64,000 nt of DNA. Source: Pseudobacteroides cellulosolvens ATCC 35603 = DSM 2933. Its GTDB lineage: Bacteria; Bacillota; Clostridia; Acetivibrionales; DSM-2933. The stretch spans positions 2,337,501 to 2,401,500 of the forward strand of contig NZ_LGTC01000001.1 in NCBI RefSeq assembly GCF_001262605.1. The letters run 5' to 3'. The notes under the pieces are model-generated. The model saw nothing but the letters and a program-made list of their open reading frames with translations, was not told where the DNA came from and searched no databases. Shown here in pieces: positions 36,388-44,789 of the stretch (the stretch's first letter is position 1; every line of letters starts with the position of its first letter). The translations under genes and the position numbers were made by a program.

Positions 36388-36493
36388 TTATGTTTAAGTT
36401 TTTTAATAAATTATTTATATTTCTTATAAATAATTTAACAATTTATATACTTATTTCAATATCCTACAGCATTTCACATTAAACCAACAGTAA

Positions 36494-36583
36494 AAAAAAC
36501 ACTCTAGAACTTGTATAAACATTTGCAAAATGATCGAAATACGGACCATTTCACAATTGTAATAAGGTCTAAAGTGTTTTTTA
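36494..36583 (-). terminator. Terminator-like hairpin after the PPC-repeat gene
   Basis: Arms AAAAAACACTCTAGA and TCTAAAGTGTTTTTT pair with one mismatch around a loop of about 55 bases. Runs of A and T flank both sides, so it could terminate in either direction. It begins 35 bases past the stop at 36618. A 20-base stretch at 36564-36583 recurs exactly at 60212-60231, so this is one copy of a repeated element. Confidence 0.6.
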
Positions 36584-36617
36584 TTTGTTAATAAAATTAC
36601 ATGTTTAAATGTTTAAG

Positions 36618-38774
36618 TTAAAACATTACTGTTAAAGAATACACTCCTGTTCCAGGAGCATCTTTATCTCCCCCATTATTGTGCCTTACCAACACACAGT
36701 AGGTCTTATTTGCTTCTAAAGTTGCTGTAATTCTAAAGTTTTTATCTGTGCTACTTATGTTATTTTGTATTGTGGCAGAAACAGAACTTCCCGCAGCGTT
36801 TGTAAGGGTCCCAATCAAATCTGTTGTACCTGAGCTCTGAATAACATAGGTCCCTGATGATTGTGTTGTAAATCTTAAGACATCAATGTCACCTGTATAA
36901 TTTATTTCTCCATTTGCTTGACTACCAATAACTACAGAACTAGCATTCTCAAATTCATTTCTATAGTCATCTGCAAGGGATGTTACTTTTATAACATATG
37001 TACCGATACCCGAGCTTAAACTATGAGCTACTCTTAAATAATATGTTTTGTTTGCTTCTAAATACTTTATTATGCTAAAGTTATTACCTATACCATAACT
37101 GCTATCACTTGCTATTACAGTATTCAGGTAGTCATACAACCAGCCATCGACATTTGTACTTCCAGTACTCTCAAATCCGTAATAGCCTGAAGCATTTGGT
37201 ACAAACTTAAAATAATCAATGTCCCCTCCTGTTTCAATGTTTCCTTGCGTATCTTGACCAATTTCAAAATAGGTAGCTGACATAATGCTATTTCCATGGT
37301 CATCTGATCCATTACTAACTGATAAAGAATATCTGCCAGTTCCCGGATTATCTCTATCTCCTCCATTATTGTGTCTTACCTGTACATAATATGTCTTGTT
37401 TGCTTCTAACGTAACAGCTATTTTAAAATTTTTATCTGTGCTGTTTATATCATTTTGTATATACGCAGATATAGAACTTCCTACTGTATTAGTAATGCTA
37501 CCTGTCAAATTTGTTGTTCCTGAGCTTTGTATTATGTAAGGTCCTGTAACCTGTGTAGTAAATTTAAATATATCAAAATCGCCTACATAATTTATTTCTC
37601 CATTTGTTTGACTGCCAATAACAACAGAACTAGCATTTTCAAATTCATTTCTATAGTCATCCATTAGGGATGTTACTTTTATACCATATACACCAATACC
37701 TGAGCTTAAATAGTGTATAACTCTCAAATAATAAGTTTTATTAGATTCCAAATACTTTACTATATCGAAGTTATTACCAATACCATAACTACTATCGCTC
37801 GCTATTAATGAGTTTAGACTGTCATATAGCCGCCCCTCCACATCTGTGCTTCCTGAACTCTCAAATGCATAATAGCCTGAAGTGCCTGGCACAAACTTAA
37901 AATAATCAATATCTCCTCCAGTTTCAATGTTTCCTGGTATCTCTTGATTTAAAATCAGGTTGGTGGACAAAGCTGAGTTATTTCCGTGATCATCAACTCC
38001 AGTAATAACTTTTAAAGTATATGCTCCAATACCTGTTGCATCTTTATCAACACTATTATGTCTAACATAAACATTGTAAATTGTATTTGCAGCTAAGGTA
38101 ACTTTTATTCTAAAGTTTTTGTCAATACTGCTTATATCATTAGCATAATAAGTAGGAACAGAACTTCCGCTCACATTGGTTAGACTACCATATAAGTCAA
38201 TTAGACCTGTACTTTCTATTATATATGGCCCTGCATTTATAGTGGTAAACTTGAAGCAATCAATATCGCACGGATAATCCAAATTCCCACTTGTCTCATT
38301 ATCTACAGGAACCACTCCTCCTAAATTAGGCTCATTCCTGTAATCATCAGGTAATTGTGTTAATTTAATTCCGTATGCTCCTGTTCCGCTATAACTATAA
38401 TTGGAAGCTCTTACATAATAACATTTATTTGACTCTAAATAACAAGCCATATAAAAATTACTTCCATATCCTGAGTCATTATCGCTTTTTATATTATTGT
38501 TTATATCATTGAATAAACCTCCTACAACATTCGTACTACCAGTACTTTCGATACTGTAATAACCTGATAAGCTAGGTATGAATTTAAAATAATCTACATC
38601 TCCTGCAGCATCGATCATACCTTCTATTTCTTGACCAATTTGTATTAGTGTTGCTGTGCTGGTATCGTTTCCATGATCATCAACATATGCAAATACACTG
38701 TTGCTAGAAATAAACGACTGATTAAATAAAAATAATAATAAATAAATTAGCAATAATTTAGGTTTCCTATTCAT
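36618..38774 (-). CDS. Secreted protein of six PPC-like repeats, paralogue of the giant protein's N-terminus
   Basis: A 718-residue protein with a signal peptide (about 1-30, cut near SVFA) and then only six PPC-like beta-sandwich repeats of about 114 residues. The repeats alternate between the DDHGN and DDYRNEFENAS subtypes exactly as in the giant protein. No catalytic, anchoring or dockerin module is present. The start has AGGAG seven bases upstream. Its stop is 484 bp before the giant gene's start on the same strand. An own terminator suggests separate transcription. PPC domains usually follow secreted peptidases or glycoside hydrolases. A protein made only of them is more likely structural or adhesive. 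Function unknown. Confidence 0.85.
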   Translation of the reverse strand: MNRKPKLLLIYLLLFLFNQSFISSNSVFAYVDDHGNDTSTATLIQIGQEIEGMIDAAGDVDYFKFIPSLSGYYSIESTGSTNVVGGLFNDINNNIKSDNDSGYGSNFYMACYLESNKCYYVRASNYSYSGTGAYGIKLTQLPDDYRNEPNLGGVVPVDNETSGNLDYPCDIDCFKFTTINAGPYIIESTGLIDLYGSLTNVSGSSVPTYYANDISSIDKNFRIKVTLAANTIYNVYVRHNSVDKDATGIGAYTLKVITGVDDHGNNSALSTNLILNQEIPGNIETGGDIDYFKFVPGTSGYYAFESSGSTDVEGRLYDSLNSLIASDSSYGIGNNFDIVKYLESNKTYYLRVIHYLSSGIGVYGIKVTSLMDDYRNEFENASSVVIGSQTNGEINYVGDFDIFKFTTQVTGPYIIQSSGTTNLTGSITNTVGSSISAYIQNDINSTDKNFKIAVTLEANKTYYVQVRHNNGGDRDNPGTGRYSLSVSNGSDDHGNSIMSATYFEIGQDTQGNIETGGDIDYFKFVPNASGYYGFESTGSTNVDGWLYDYLNTVIASDSSYGIGNNFSIIKYLEANKTYYLRVAHSLSSGIGTYVIKVTSLADDYRNEFENASSVVIGSQANGEINYTGDIDVLRFTTQSSGTYVIQSSGTTDLIGTLTNAAGSSVSATIQNNISSTDKNFRITATLEANKTYCVLVRHNNGGDKDAPGTGVYSLTVMF

Positions 38775-38946
38775 TTAGATGCTCCTTTTAATTCTAATTT
38801 TGATGTTTATTCATTTTCACAAATATACCACATACATACATTTCATGTCAATTACCCCATATATTATTAATTATAAACATCAAAATCAAGTAGTATTTTA
38901 AACCTAATACTATACCCTCGTAGCTTTTAAAATTTCATAATACAGT

Positions 38947-40053
38947 CTATCTTATCGGGTTCAATGTTGGCATAGGCCTTTTTATGTAACCGTCAATTAT
39001 ACTTTTTATTTTTTCATCCTTTGCAATTCCCTCATCAGAATAAAGCTTTCCATTATAGCTATCAAGAACCCACTCATTACCCTGACGCTTAAAGTTCAAA
39101 TCCAATCTCCCCAAATGATTCGTATCTTCTCCACCGGCTTGGATAATGGGAATACCGTTAGTATCTATCGGCTTAAAGGTAGTCATATGGTCATGTCCGC
39201 TTATTACAGCTGACACATCCTTTATTTTTTTATTGATACTCATTCCCGCATGAGATAGCACAATCTGTATATCGGAATTACTCTTAACCTCAGGCAACAG
39301 CTCTTTGACAACCATAAGGCCTGACATAAAATTCTTGTTAACGGTCATTTCAAGCTTCTCCTCCTGTGGACTTGTAGATGTAATACCTATAATACCCACT
39401 TTCATACCGTTTACATTTACAATAGTATACGGCTTAATACCTTCCATGTAATTATCTGTATTCTTTAATTTTACATTTCCACAAAGTATGGGAAACTTAG
39501 CCCATTTAACCAAATCCGAAATTTGACTGTCACTTTCCTGGAGAGTACCGCTGTTTTTCTTTGATTTTTTGCTCCCCGGAACCTTAAATTCATTATTCCC
39601 AAGCACCATGGCATTATATCCCATTTGATTTAGCAGATCAATCTCAATTTTTCCTTGATAATTCTCATATTTCCCACGCTTGAAAAGATCGCCTGCATCA
39701 AGTAGAATAACATTTTTCTGCTCATTGCGTACCTGTTTTATTATAGTTGCGTATCCTGGCATCGTTTCAAAGTGTCCATGAATATCATTAGTACTTAATA
39801 CAGTCAGTGAATACTCGTCCTTATTTATAATTCCTGTATCCGCAGTTTTTTTGTTAGGACCATTAGTTGGTTCTATTATCGGCTGGCTGGTTGGATTGAG
39901 TGTTTGCCCGGTTGGATTAAATGTAGTGTTTGTAGTTGGACTATTTACAGGGATTTTGGTATTTCCAGAATTACACGATGTAAGTGCTAATGGCAAAATT
40001 AAAATTATAATCAATATAAAATTTAAATAGCTTACTTTTAATTGTTTACCCAT
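38947..40053 (-). CDS. UshA/5'-nucleotidase-like metallophosphoesterase lipoprotein, catalytic dyad altered
   Basis: A lipoprotein (lipobox LALTSC, Cys27) with a Thr/Pro/Asn-rich spacer (28-75) and a calcineurin-like metallophosphoesterase domain (about 82-350). Metal-ligand motifs are present: STNDIHGH (D90, H92), DAGD (D122), LGNNE (N153), LSHAG and SGHDH. The usual GNHEFD reads GNNEFK: Asn154 replaces the catalytic His, and Lys157 replaces its Asp partner (His117 and Asp120 in E. coli UshA). The C-terminal nucleotide-specificity domain is absent. It may therefore bind metal but hydrolyse poorly. ATG at 40053 with GGAGGAG just upstream is preferred over TTG at 40056. An insertion sequence begins 24 bases upstream of the start codon. 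Confidence 0.85.
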   Translation of the reverse strand: MGKQLKVSYLNFILIIILILPLALTSCNSGNTKIPVNSPTTNTTFNPTGQTLNPTSQPIIEPTNGPNKKTADTGIINKDEYSLTVLSTNDIHGHFETMPGYATIIKQVRNEQKNVILLDAGDLFKRGKYENYQGKIEIDLLNQMGYNAMVLGNNEFKVPGSKKSKKNSGTLQESDSQISDLVKWAKFPILCGNVKLKNTDNYMEGIKPYTIVNVNGMKVGIIGITSTSPQEEKLEMTVNKNFMSGLMVVKELLPEVKSNSDIQIVLSHAGMSINKKIKDVSAVISGHDHMTTFKPIDTNGIPIIQAGGEDTNHLGRLDLNFKRQGNEWVLDSYNGKLYSDEGIAKDEKIKSIIDGYIKRPMPTLNPIR

Positions 40054-40069
40054 CAATTCTCCTCCATAT

Positions 40070-40077
40070 TCTTGCTG
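40070..40077. repeat. Target-site duplication, left copy
   Basis: TCTTGCTG occurs here and again at 42012-42019. The match stops exactly at eight bases on both sides, as expected for IS6-type insertion. Confidence 0.8.
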
Positions 40078-40227
40078 TCAGTGCAAACTAAGTTACACAT
40101 TTACTTTGTTAAACTACTTATATATCAAGGGTTTCAAGTTTTTTTGAATAAAAAAACAATGCCCCCCTCTTTTTCTGGTATAATTGAAGTTCCCACGCAC
40201 CAAAAATCCAGAAAGGAAAGTGTCATT

Positions 40228-41703
40228 GTGAACTCAATTATAACTCTTTTAATAGCATATAATCAAATACTACTTTTGCAAATTCAACAGTTACTCGTTT
40301 TTATTGCGAAAAATATACCTCTAAGCTCTTCTAAATACGACTCCGAAAGTCCTAAATACAACAAGTACATTATCGACAAAGCACCTATTATCAAGCATTT
40401 TGAGCATTTTGAGCATTCTGAGCGTTTTGATTACAAACAGCTTCTTTCTGAATATCGTTCCTCAAATGGTAAGGAGCTTAAACCAGTTAAGTCTCGTGGT
40501 AAAAACCCTGTCCCCGAGTCCTTTACCTGTCCTCACTGCGGAGCCCCTCACAATTACCTCTATGATAATACAGGCGGTAGAGGCCACCTTCTCTGCAAGG
40601 TTTGTGATTTTCGCTTTAGCAGGCAAAAAGCCGAATTCAAGCCTGTTGTTTTTATCTGTCCTTACTGCGGTCATACCCTCGATCTTAAAAAGAATCGCAA
40701 ACATTTTAATATTCACAAATGCATAAATAAAAAGTGTTCTTTCTATCTCAAAAACCTAAAAGCCCTTTCTCCTGAAGACTTGAAAGAGTATGAAGAAGAA
40801 AAATCAAGATTCAAACTTCATTACATTTACCGTGAATTTACACTAGACTTTTTTAAAATCGATTTAAGCTCAATTCCTGATAAACTATTTTCGTTAAACT
40901 TCAGGAATTTCTCTCCCCATGTAATGGGACTTTGTCTCACTTATTATGTAAACTTGGGGCTTTCGAGCCGTAAAACATCTCAAGCTCTCTACTACATTCA
41001 CGGTGTTAAAATTTCTCATGTTACTGTTAGTAAATACGCTAAAACCGCTGCTTACACAGTAAAACCGTTTGTTGATAATTTTGATTACAAGCCTTCCAAT
41101 AATCTTGCAGCTGATGAAACCTATACAAAGGTTAAAGGTGTTCGTCATTATGTTTGGTTTGTCATGGATGCTATAAAAAAATCGATCCTTGGTTACCAAA
41201 TTTCTTATACCCGTGACATAGCTACTTGTGTTTTAGCTATGCGAATGGCTTTTGCAAAGTTTAAAGAATTCCCGGGCAAAGCCTTAAAATTCGCTGCTGA
41301 TGGATACACTACCTACAAACTTGCCCAACAGTTGTTTGCCGAAAAAGGAATGGATTTTGATCTAATCCAAGTAATCGGGCTTACAAACGATGATCCTGTT
41401 TCAACAGAGTACCGCTGGCTTAAACAAATTATTGAGCGTCTTAACCGAACCTTTAAGTTCTCCTATCAAGTCACCAATGGCTAAGGAAGTAGTGAGGGTT
41501 CAAACGCTCATGTTTCATTGTTTGTAGCATATTACAATTTCTTAAGACCTCATCCTTACACCTACTGGCAACCACTCAACTCAATCCCTGAATTAGAATC
41601 CTTGCCCAACATGCCAGCTAAGTGGCAAAAGCTAATTGAACTTTCTCAGCATCTTATTGTTTCAAAACAGACTCATTGCTCGTCTAGCACCTCGGAACTA
41701 TGA
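40228..41703 (+). pseudogene. IS240/IS6-like DDE transposase interrupted by an in-frame TAA
   Basis: The frame begins at GTG 40228 with AAAGGAAAG upstream. Two Cys-rich zinc-ribbon motifs (CPHCG...CKVC and CPYCG...C-x4-C) precede a DDE domain with AADETYTK, FAADGYTTY and WLKQIIERLNRTFKF, so all three acidic residues are kept. TAA at 41482-41484 stops translation after 418 codons. The same frame then continues for 72 codons with the usual end of this domain (LFVAYYNFLRPHPYTYWQPLN) to TGA at 41701. One base change from a Tyr codon would explain the stop. The cut product lacks the last 73 residues and is probably inactive. Confidence 0.85.
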
Positions 41704-41916
41704 CGATGTCAAGGGCGAGCGGTGTTTGCTCGTTCATCGTAGGCGAAGCCGAAGACCCTTGATATCTACACTACACCCAAATCCTCTTGGCTTGGTGGTC
41801 TGTGCAACAGACCGCCTGCCTTCCGGCGAGGATGGGGTTTGGGGCAACGCCCCATTCAAGCGGGGTTCAGGGGGAATGCGTATTTCCCTTGACAGGGATT
41901 GGGACAGAGTCCCAAG
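41703..41916 (+). ncRNA. Structured RNA-like GC-rich tail of the IS, HEARO/OMEGA-like candidate
   Basis: About 215 bases, far richer in G+C than the surroundings, contain consecutive perfect stems. They are CGAGC/GCTCG (41716-41732), GGC/GCC (41742-41750), GGTCTGT/ACAGACC (41797-41813), GGGGC/GCCCC (41841-41853), GGGAA/TTCCC (41872-41888) and TTGGGAC/GTCCCAA (41899-41915). Two longer pairings, ACGATG (41703-41708) with CATCGT (41735-41740) and TCAAGGG (41709-41715) with CCCTTGA (41756-41762), cross each other as in a pseudoknot. The region directly follows ATGA at 41700-41703, which as I recall is the usual 5' flank of HEARO elements. No IscB or TnpB gene is present, so the class is tentative. 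Short ORFs here are shadows. Confidence 0.5.
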
Positions 41917-42011
41917 GTCTTCCATTGTTTAGGTATATTTTTCACTTTTCAAGGTTCAACTCAAATGTGATATTTCTTCCGTTGTTTTTCATAGGTTAGT
42001 TAACACTACCA

Positions 42012-42019
42012 TCTTGCTG
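42012..42019. repeat. Target-site duplication, right copy
   Basis: TCTTGCTG, identical to 40070-40077, directly abuts the right end of the insertion sequence. Confidence 0.8.
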
Positions 42020-42032
42020 ATATTTTTCTTAT

Positions 42033-42060
42033 ATTTTAACACAATGGAAATTTGAAACAA
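42033..42060 (-). promoter_or_regulatory. Candidate promoter of the metallophosphoesterase gene, displaced by the IS
   Basis: On the minus strand TTGTTT (42060-42055) and TAAAAT (42038-42033) are 16 bases apart, between the pilus-operon terminator and the IS. Without the IS this would sit about 60 bases before the phosphoesterase ATG. It is now about 2 kb away. Confidence 0.4.
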
Positions 42061-42093
42061 GAGATTTTATTATTCATAAATTTTCCAGACACT

Positions 42094-42132
42094 AAAAAAA
42101 CCGGGACAAGAACAATTAATTCTGTTTGTCCC
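42094..42132 (-). terminator. Rho-independent terminator of the Tad-like pilus operon
   Basis: On the minus strand GGGACAAACAG and its partner TTGTCCC form a stem around an AT-rich loop, followed by seven T residues (A run 42094-42100). It lies about 20 bases after the last operon gene. Confidence 0.85.
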
Positions 42133-42153
42133 AGCTTTATTTGCTATTATTTT

Positions 42154-42987
42154 TTAATATGACATAGAGTACCCTGCAACATTATAATTCTTAAAATTAA
42201 AATCTTTGCCATTGGCATTTAGAAGTGTATTGTCTCCATATAATACAAAAAAGGTTATTCCACCATCAAGCACATTAACGTTTGCATAATCCACCATGTT
42301 ATCTATGCTCTTGTCATATGGATTTCTTATTTTAACTCCTATTCCATTCCTCACACCAATTTCCCATGTAGCCTTTTCCATCTCCAAATTGATTTTATCA
42401 ATAATCATTTTTGTTTTCCGTTCTTTTGTTAGACTCAAGACAGAATTGGGTTCTATCTGAAAATCAGACATTACCTTGTCCTTTTTCTCAGTTACTCCAT
42501 CAAAGTACACAACCCTGTCATCCTTTGCATTCATATATATAAGTTTTTTCTCAGTTCCATCATATAAGGTGGTGGTAAAAAAGTAAGGCGGTCCCCATTG
42601 ATCCTCAAAAACCCCTGGAATAGTCTCAACTTTTTTTGTAAGGAAAAACTTGTCCTTTAAAATTAGTGCTTTTAATAATATGCTCTTTTTTATTTTTTCA
42701 AAATTATCCTTGTTACCTGAATTGGAGTACAACTCATCATCAAAATCACTTAAAAGTTTCTTCATATCAATATTTACTTGAGACATATCATCAATATTAT
42801 AACCCTTCGAAATCCCTTCCAGATTTATCGATTGATTTTCGATATTATTGACAATAACCTTGCACGATAGGTTCAATGTCTGCTTAACCTCTTCACTGTT
42901 TGCTGTCGAATAGTTTAAATAAGCCAGCGGAACAAAAACCATTATAATTAGAAGCAGTATTATTATAACCGCCATAATTTCTCCCAT
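42154..42987 (-). CDS. Membrane-anchored pilin-like protein, last gene of Tad-like operon
   Basis: A 277-residue protein with one N-terminal hydrophobic helix (about 5-25, MAVIIILLLIIMVFVPLAYL) and a hydrophilic remainder expected outside the cell. The layout matches minor pilins or TadE/TadF-like proteins of Tad pili, but I see no family signature beyond that. No Flp-type processing site is evident. The start follows GGGGTGAGCAT. It is the fourth of four consecutive single-helix genes after tadC and ends just before the operon terminator. A minor pilin or tip protein is the likely role. Confidence 0.6.
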   Translation of the reverse strand: MGEIMAVIIILLLIIMVFVPLAYLNYSTANSEEVKQTLNLSCKVIVNNIENQSINLEGISKGYNIDDMSQVNIDMKKLLSDFDDELYSNSGNKDNFEKIKKSILLKALILKDKFFLTKKVETIPGVFEDQWGPPYFFTTTLYDGTEKKLIYMNAKDDRVVYFDGVTEKKDKVMSDFQIEPNSVLSLTKERKTKMIIDKINLEMEKATWEIGVRNGIGVKIRNPYDKSIDNMVDYANVNVLDGGITFFVLYGDNTLLNANGKDFNFKNYNVAGYSMSY

Positions 42988-43061
42988 ATGCTCACCCCTG
43001 TGATCTAAATTTAGGAATAACTATAATATTACTTCTGATTTCTATGCGGCTGGCAACAGAA

Positions 43062-43826
43062 TTATTGCTGAGTGTAGATAACCTCTTTTATTGTTGCACC
43101 ATCATTTTCATATGAAAGCTCTCTTAAAAATTCACCGGTTTCCAATATATAATCGCTTCCTGGAACTCCTGCAGTAATTCTTTCATTATCGCTGTCACCA
43201 TAAACAGTATTTGTGCTGTCATAACTGTAAATACTATATCCAAGCTTTGTTGAAACGCTGATAATTATGGGTTCATTCCTGTTTTTTATATCAGCAATTA
43301 CATCATATCCCTTGACCAAATCCTTTGGCTCATTTGATATTATACAGGATTTCAGAGACTTAATTCTTGTATCCACAGCTTTGCCTGAATTACCTCCAAA
43401 AAATGTTGCATTTATCAGGCGGCCAAATAATGTAAGATCATTATCCTCAACATATATGGTAACCCTGTCACCTACGCTCAGCTTGCTGTTTAAAATGTTC
43501 ATTCCACCCTGCACCCCAGTGTTTCCGCCTATTTCTTTTCTTAGATCATCACCGTCATAAAAATATGTGTCATAAACTCCTGCTTTAAGCTGCCTTTCCA
43601 GCTTTATTTTAATTCGGTAATTGCCATACTTGGATAGCGAATCGGATAAGTAAGTAAATAGCTGCGGTGTTAATATTCCTAATGTAGAAAGGCTTTCACA
43701 GACATTATAATTAATGCTGTTTACATTAATTGAAACAGATTGATGCATAAAATAAAATGATGATAACAATACCATATATGTAAGAAACATGATGATAAGA
43801 AAAGTGCCAAAAAGCTTCCCAGCCAT
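43062..43826 (-). CDS. Membrane-anchored TadE/pilin-like protein
   Basis: A 254-residue protein with a single N-terminal transmembrane helix (about 5-28, LFGTFLIIMFLTYMVLLSSFYF), followed by an extracellular-type domain rich in beta-forming residues. Starting MAGKLFG without a cleavable signal, it resembles TadE-type minor pilins in arrangement only. GGGAGG lies a few bases before the ATG. It is 15 bases downstream of the preceding small pilin-like gene and 74 bases before the next, so co-transcription is likely. Confidence 0.6.
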   Translation of the reverse strand: MAGKLFGTFLIIMFLTYMVLLSSFYFMHQSVSINVNSINYNVCESLSTLGILTPQLFTYLSDSLSKYGNYRIKIKLERQLKAGVYDTYFYDGDDLRKEIGGNTGVQGGMNILNSKLSVGDRVTIYVEDNDLTLFGRLINATFFGGNSGKAVDTRIKSLKSCIISNEPKDLVKGYDVIADIKNRNEPIIISVSTKLGYSIYSYDSTNTVYGDSDNERITAGVPGSDYILETGEFLRELSYENDGATIKEVIYTQQ

Positions 43827-43841
43827 AAAGACCTCCCTTGT

Positions 43842-44207
43842 TTAATTTGTGCTTGGAGACGCCTGGGCGGATGATCCCATATCAACTATTGTAAAATCAA
43901 CAGTATCAATAGACCCATCTGTTTTATATGTCTTCTTCATTGAATATACCTGAGAATCTGATATCTTGTTTACATCAAAACTTCCGCTTCCTCCAATGGT
44001 CACCTTAATACCCGGCTGGTTTAGATAGGATCTTATTGTACTTCCCATTACCCTGTTTGGATCATTAACCATTTGAATCAGCTTCTGCTGCTCTGTTGTA
44101 CCCTTTTCACCCATTTGCTTGACACCTTCCTGCTGAGGCAGGATTGCAAAAGCAATAAGTCCAAGTACAATAATTAGAACAATTACAGTTGCAATTATCT
44201 TATCCAT
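43842..44207 (-). CDS. Small pilin-like membrane protein (paralogue of the next upstream gene)
   Basis: A 121-residue protein with one N-terminal helix (about 4-23, IIATVIVLIIVLGLIAFAIL) and a short exported domain. The core VMGSTIRSYLNQPGIKVTI parallels VKGSDVVSAIRYYADKPEVKI in the neighbouring 128-residue protein, so the two look like tandem paralogues. AAAGGAGGAG lies just upstream of the ATG. Small single-helix proteins in this operon position are pilin or minor-pilin candidates. No Flp consensus cleavage site was found, so the main pilin cannot be named with certainty. Confidence 0.6.
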   Translation of the reverse strand: MDKIIATVIVLIIVLGLIAFAILPQQEGVKQMGEKGTTEQQKLIQMVNDPNRVMGSTIRSYLNQPGIKVTIGGSGSFDVNKISDSQVYSMKKTYKTDGSIDTVDFTIVDMGSSAQASPSTN

Positions 44208-44286
44208 AAAAACTCCTCCTTTAATTGTGTTTGATTTAGAAATGGTTATAGAATACTAACCGTTTATCTTTAATCGTTAATAAGCA

Positions 44287-44673
44287 TTAATTTGGGCTTG
44301 ATACTAAGGAATGCCAATAGTGTATTTCCTCCAAATACTTCTTATCCACCTCAAATCTATAATCTGCAGTATAAACCGATTCATAGTCAATGCCGCTGAG
44401 GTTTGTTTTCCCGCTGAAATCCACATTGTCTACATATATTTTAACTTCCGGTTTGTCAGCATAATATCTTATTGCAGAAACAACATCACTTCCTTTAACG
44501 CTGCTTTTATTTGTATCAACACCCATGGTTTGTGCCTGAACCTTGTCCATTTTATCTGCTTTATCTGCTGTAGAACCTATTATTTCAAGGTTTCCTCTAA
44601 AAAGGTTTATTACTACTACTAAAAGACCTATAATTATAACTCCTATAACCACTTCAAAAACTACCTCTTTCAT
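44287..44673 (-). CDS. Small pilin-like membrane protein
   Basis: A 128-residue protein with an N-terminal helix (about 4-26, VVFEVVIGVIIIGLLVVVINLF) and an exported domain of about 100 residues. It shares the core motif (GS-x4-S-x-R-Y, P-x-VKI) with the 121-residue product downstream. The start has GAGGTGAGGAA directly before ATG. It is the first of the four single-helix genes after tadC, separated from it by a 116-bp gap without a visible terminator. It probably belongs to the pilus or pseudopilus fibre. Confidence 0.6.
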   Translation of the reverse strand: MKEVVFEVVIGVIIIGLLVVVINLFRGNLEIIGSTADKADKMDKVQAQTMGVDTNKSSVKGSDVVSAIRYYADKPEVKIYVDNVDFSGKTNLSGIDYESVYTADYRFEVDKKYLEEIHYWHSLVSSPN

Positions 44674-44789
44674 TTCCTCACCTCTTTTCAGCTTAAGTTA
44701 TCATTGTAATAATGCCATATATCTGCCGACAATCAGTTTTCGAAATCACTCCTTATATGCTCTGCTAAATGTAAATTAATGTTAACTTA

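Larger units (their letters stand above)
40078..42011 (+). mobile_element. Insertion sequence with DDE transposase, about 1.93 kb, 8-bp target duplication
   Basis: The ends are set by the TCTTGCTG duplication on both sides. The termini share an imperfect inverted repeat, AGTGNNAACTAANNTA, offset by two bases between the ends. The left 150 bp holds an extended -10 (TGGTATAAT, 40176-40184) and a ribosome-binding site for the transposase. The element is longer than typical IS6 members because of a large zinc-finger N-terminus in the transposase and a GC-rich structured 3' tail. The transposase is broken, so this copy needs help in trans to move. It is inserted between the metallophosphoesterase gene and its likely promoter. 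Confidence 0.85.

Noticed and set aside
40462..41199. Minus-strand ORFs within the transposase gene
   Set aside because: They are antisense to conserved transposase motifs and have no support of their own.
41636..41999. Overlapping ORFs on both strands in the IS tail
   Set aside because: They lie in the structured GC-rich region, are rich in Arg/Pro from palindromes, and resemble no protein.
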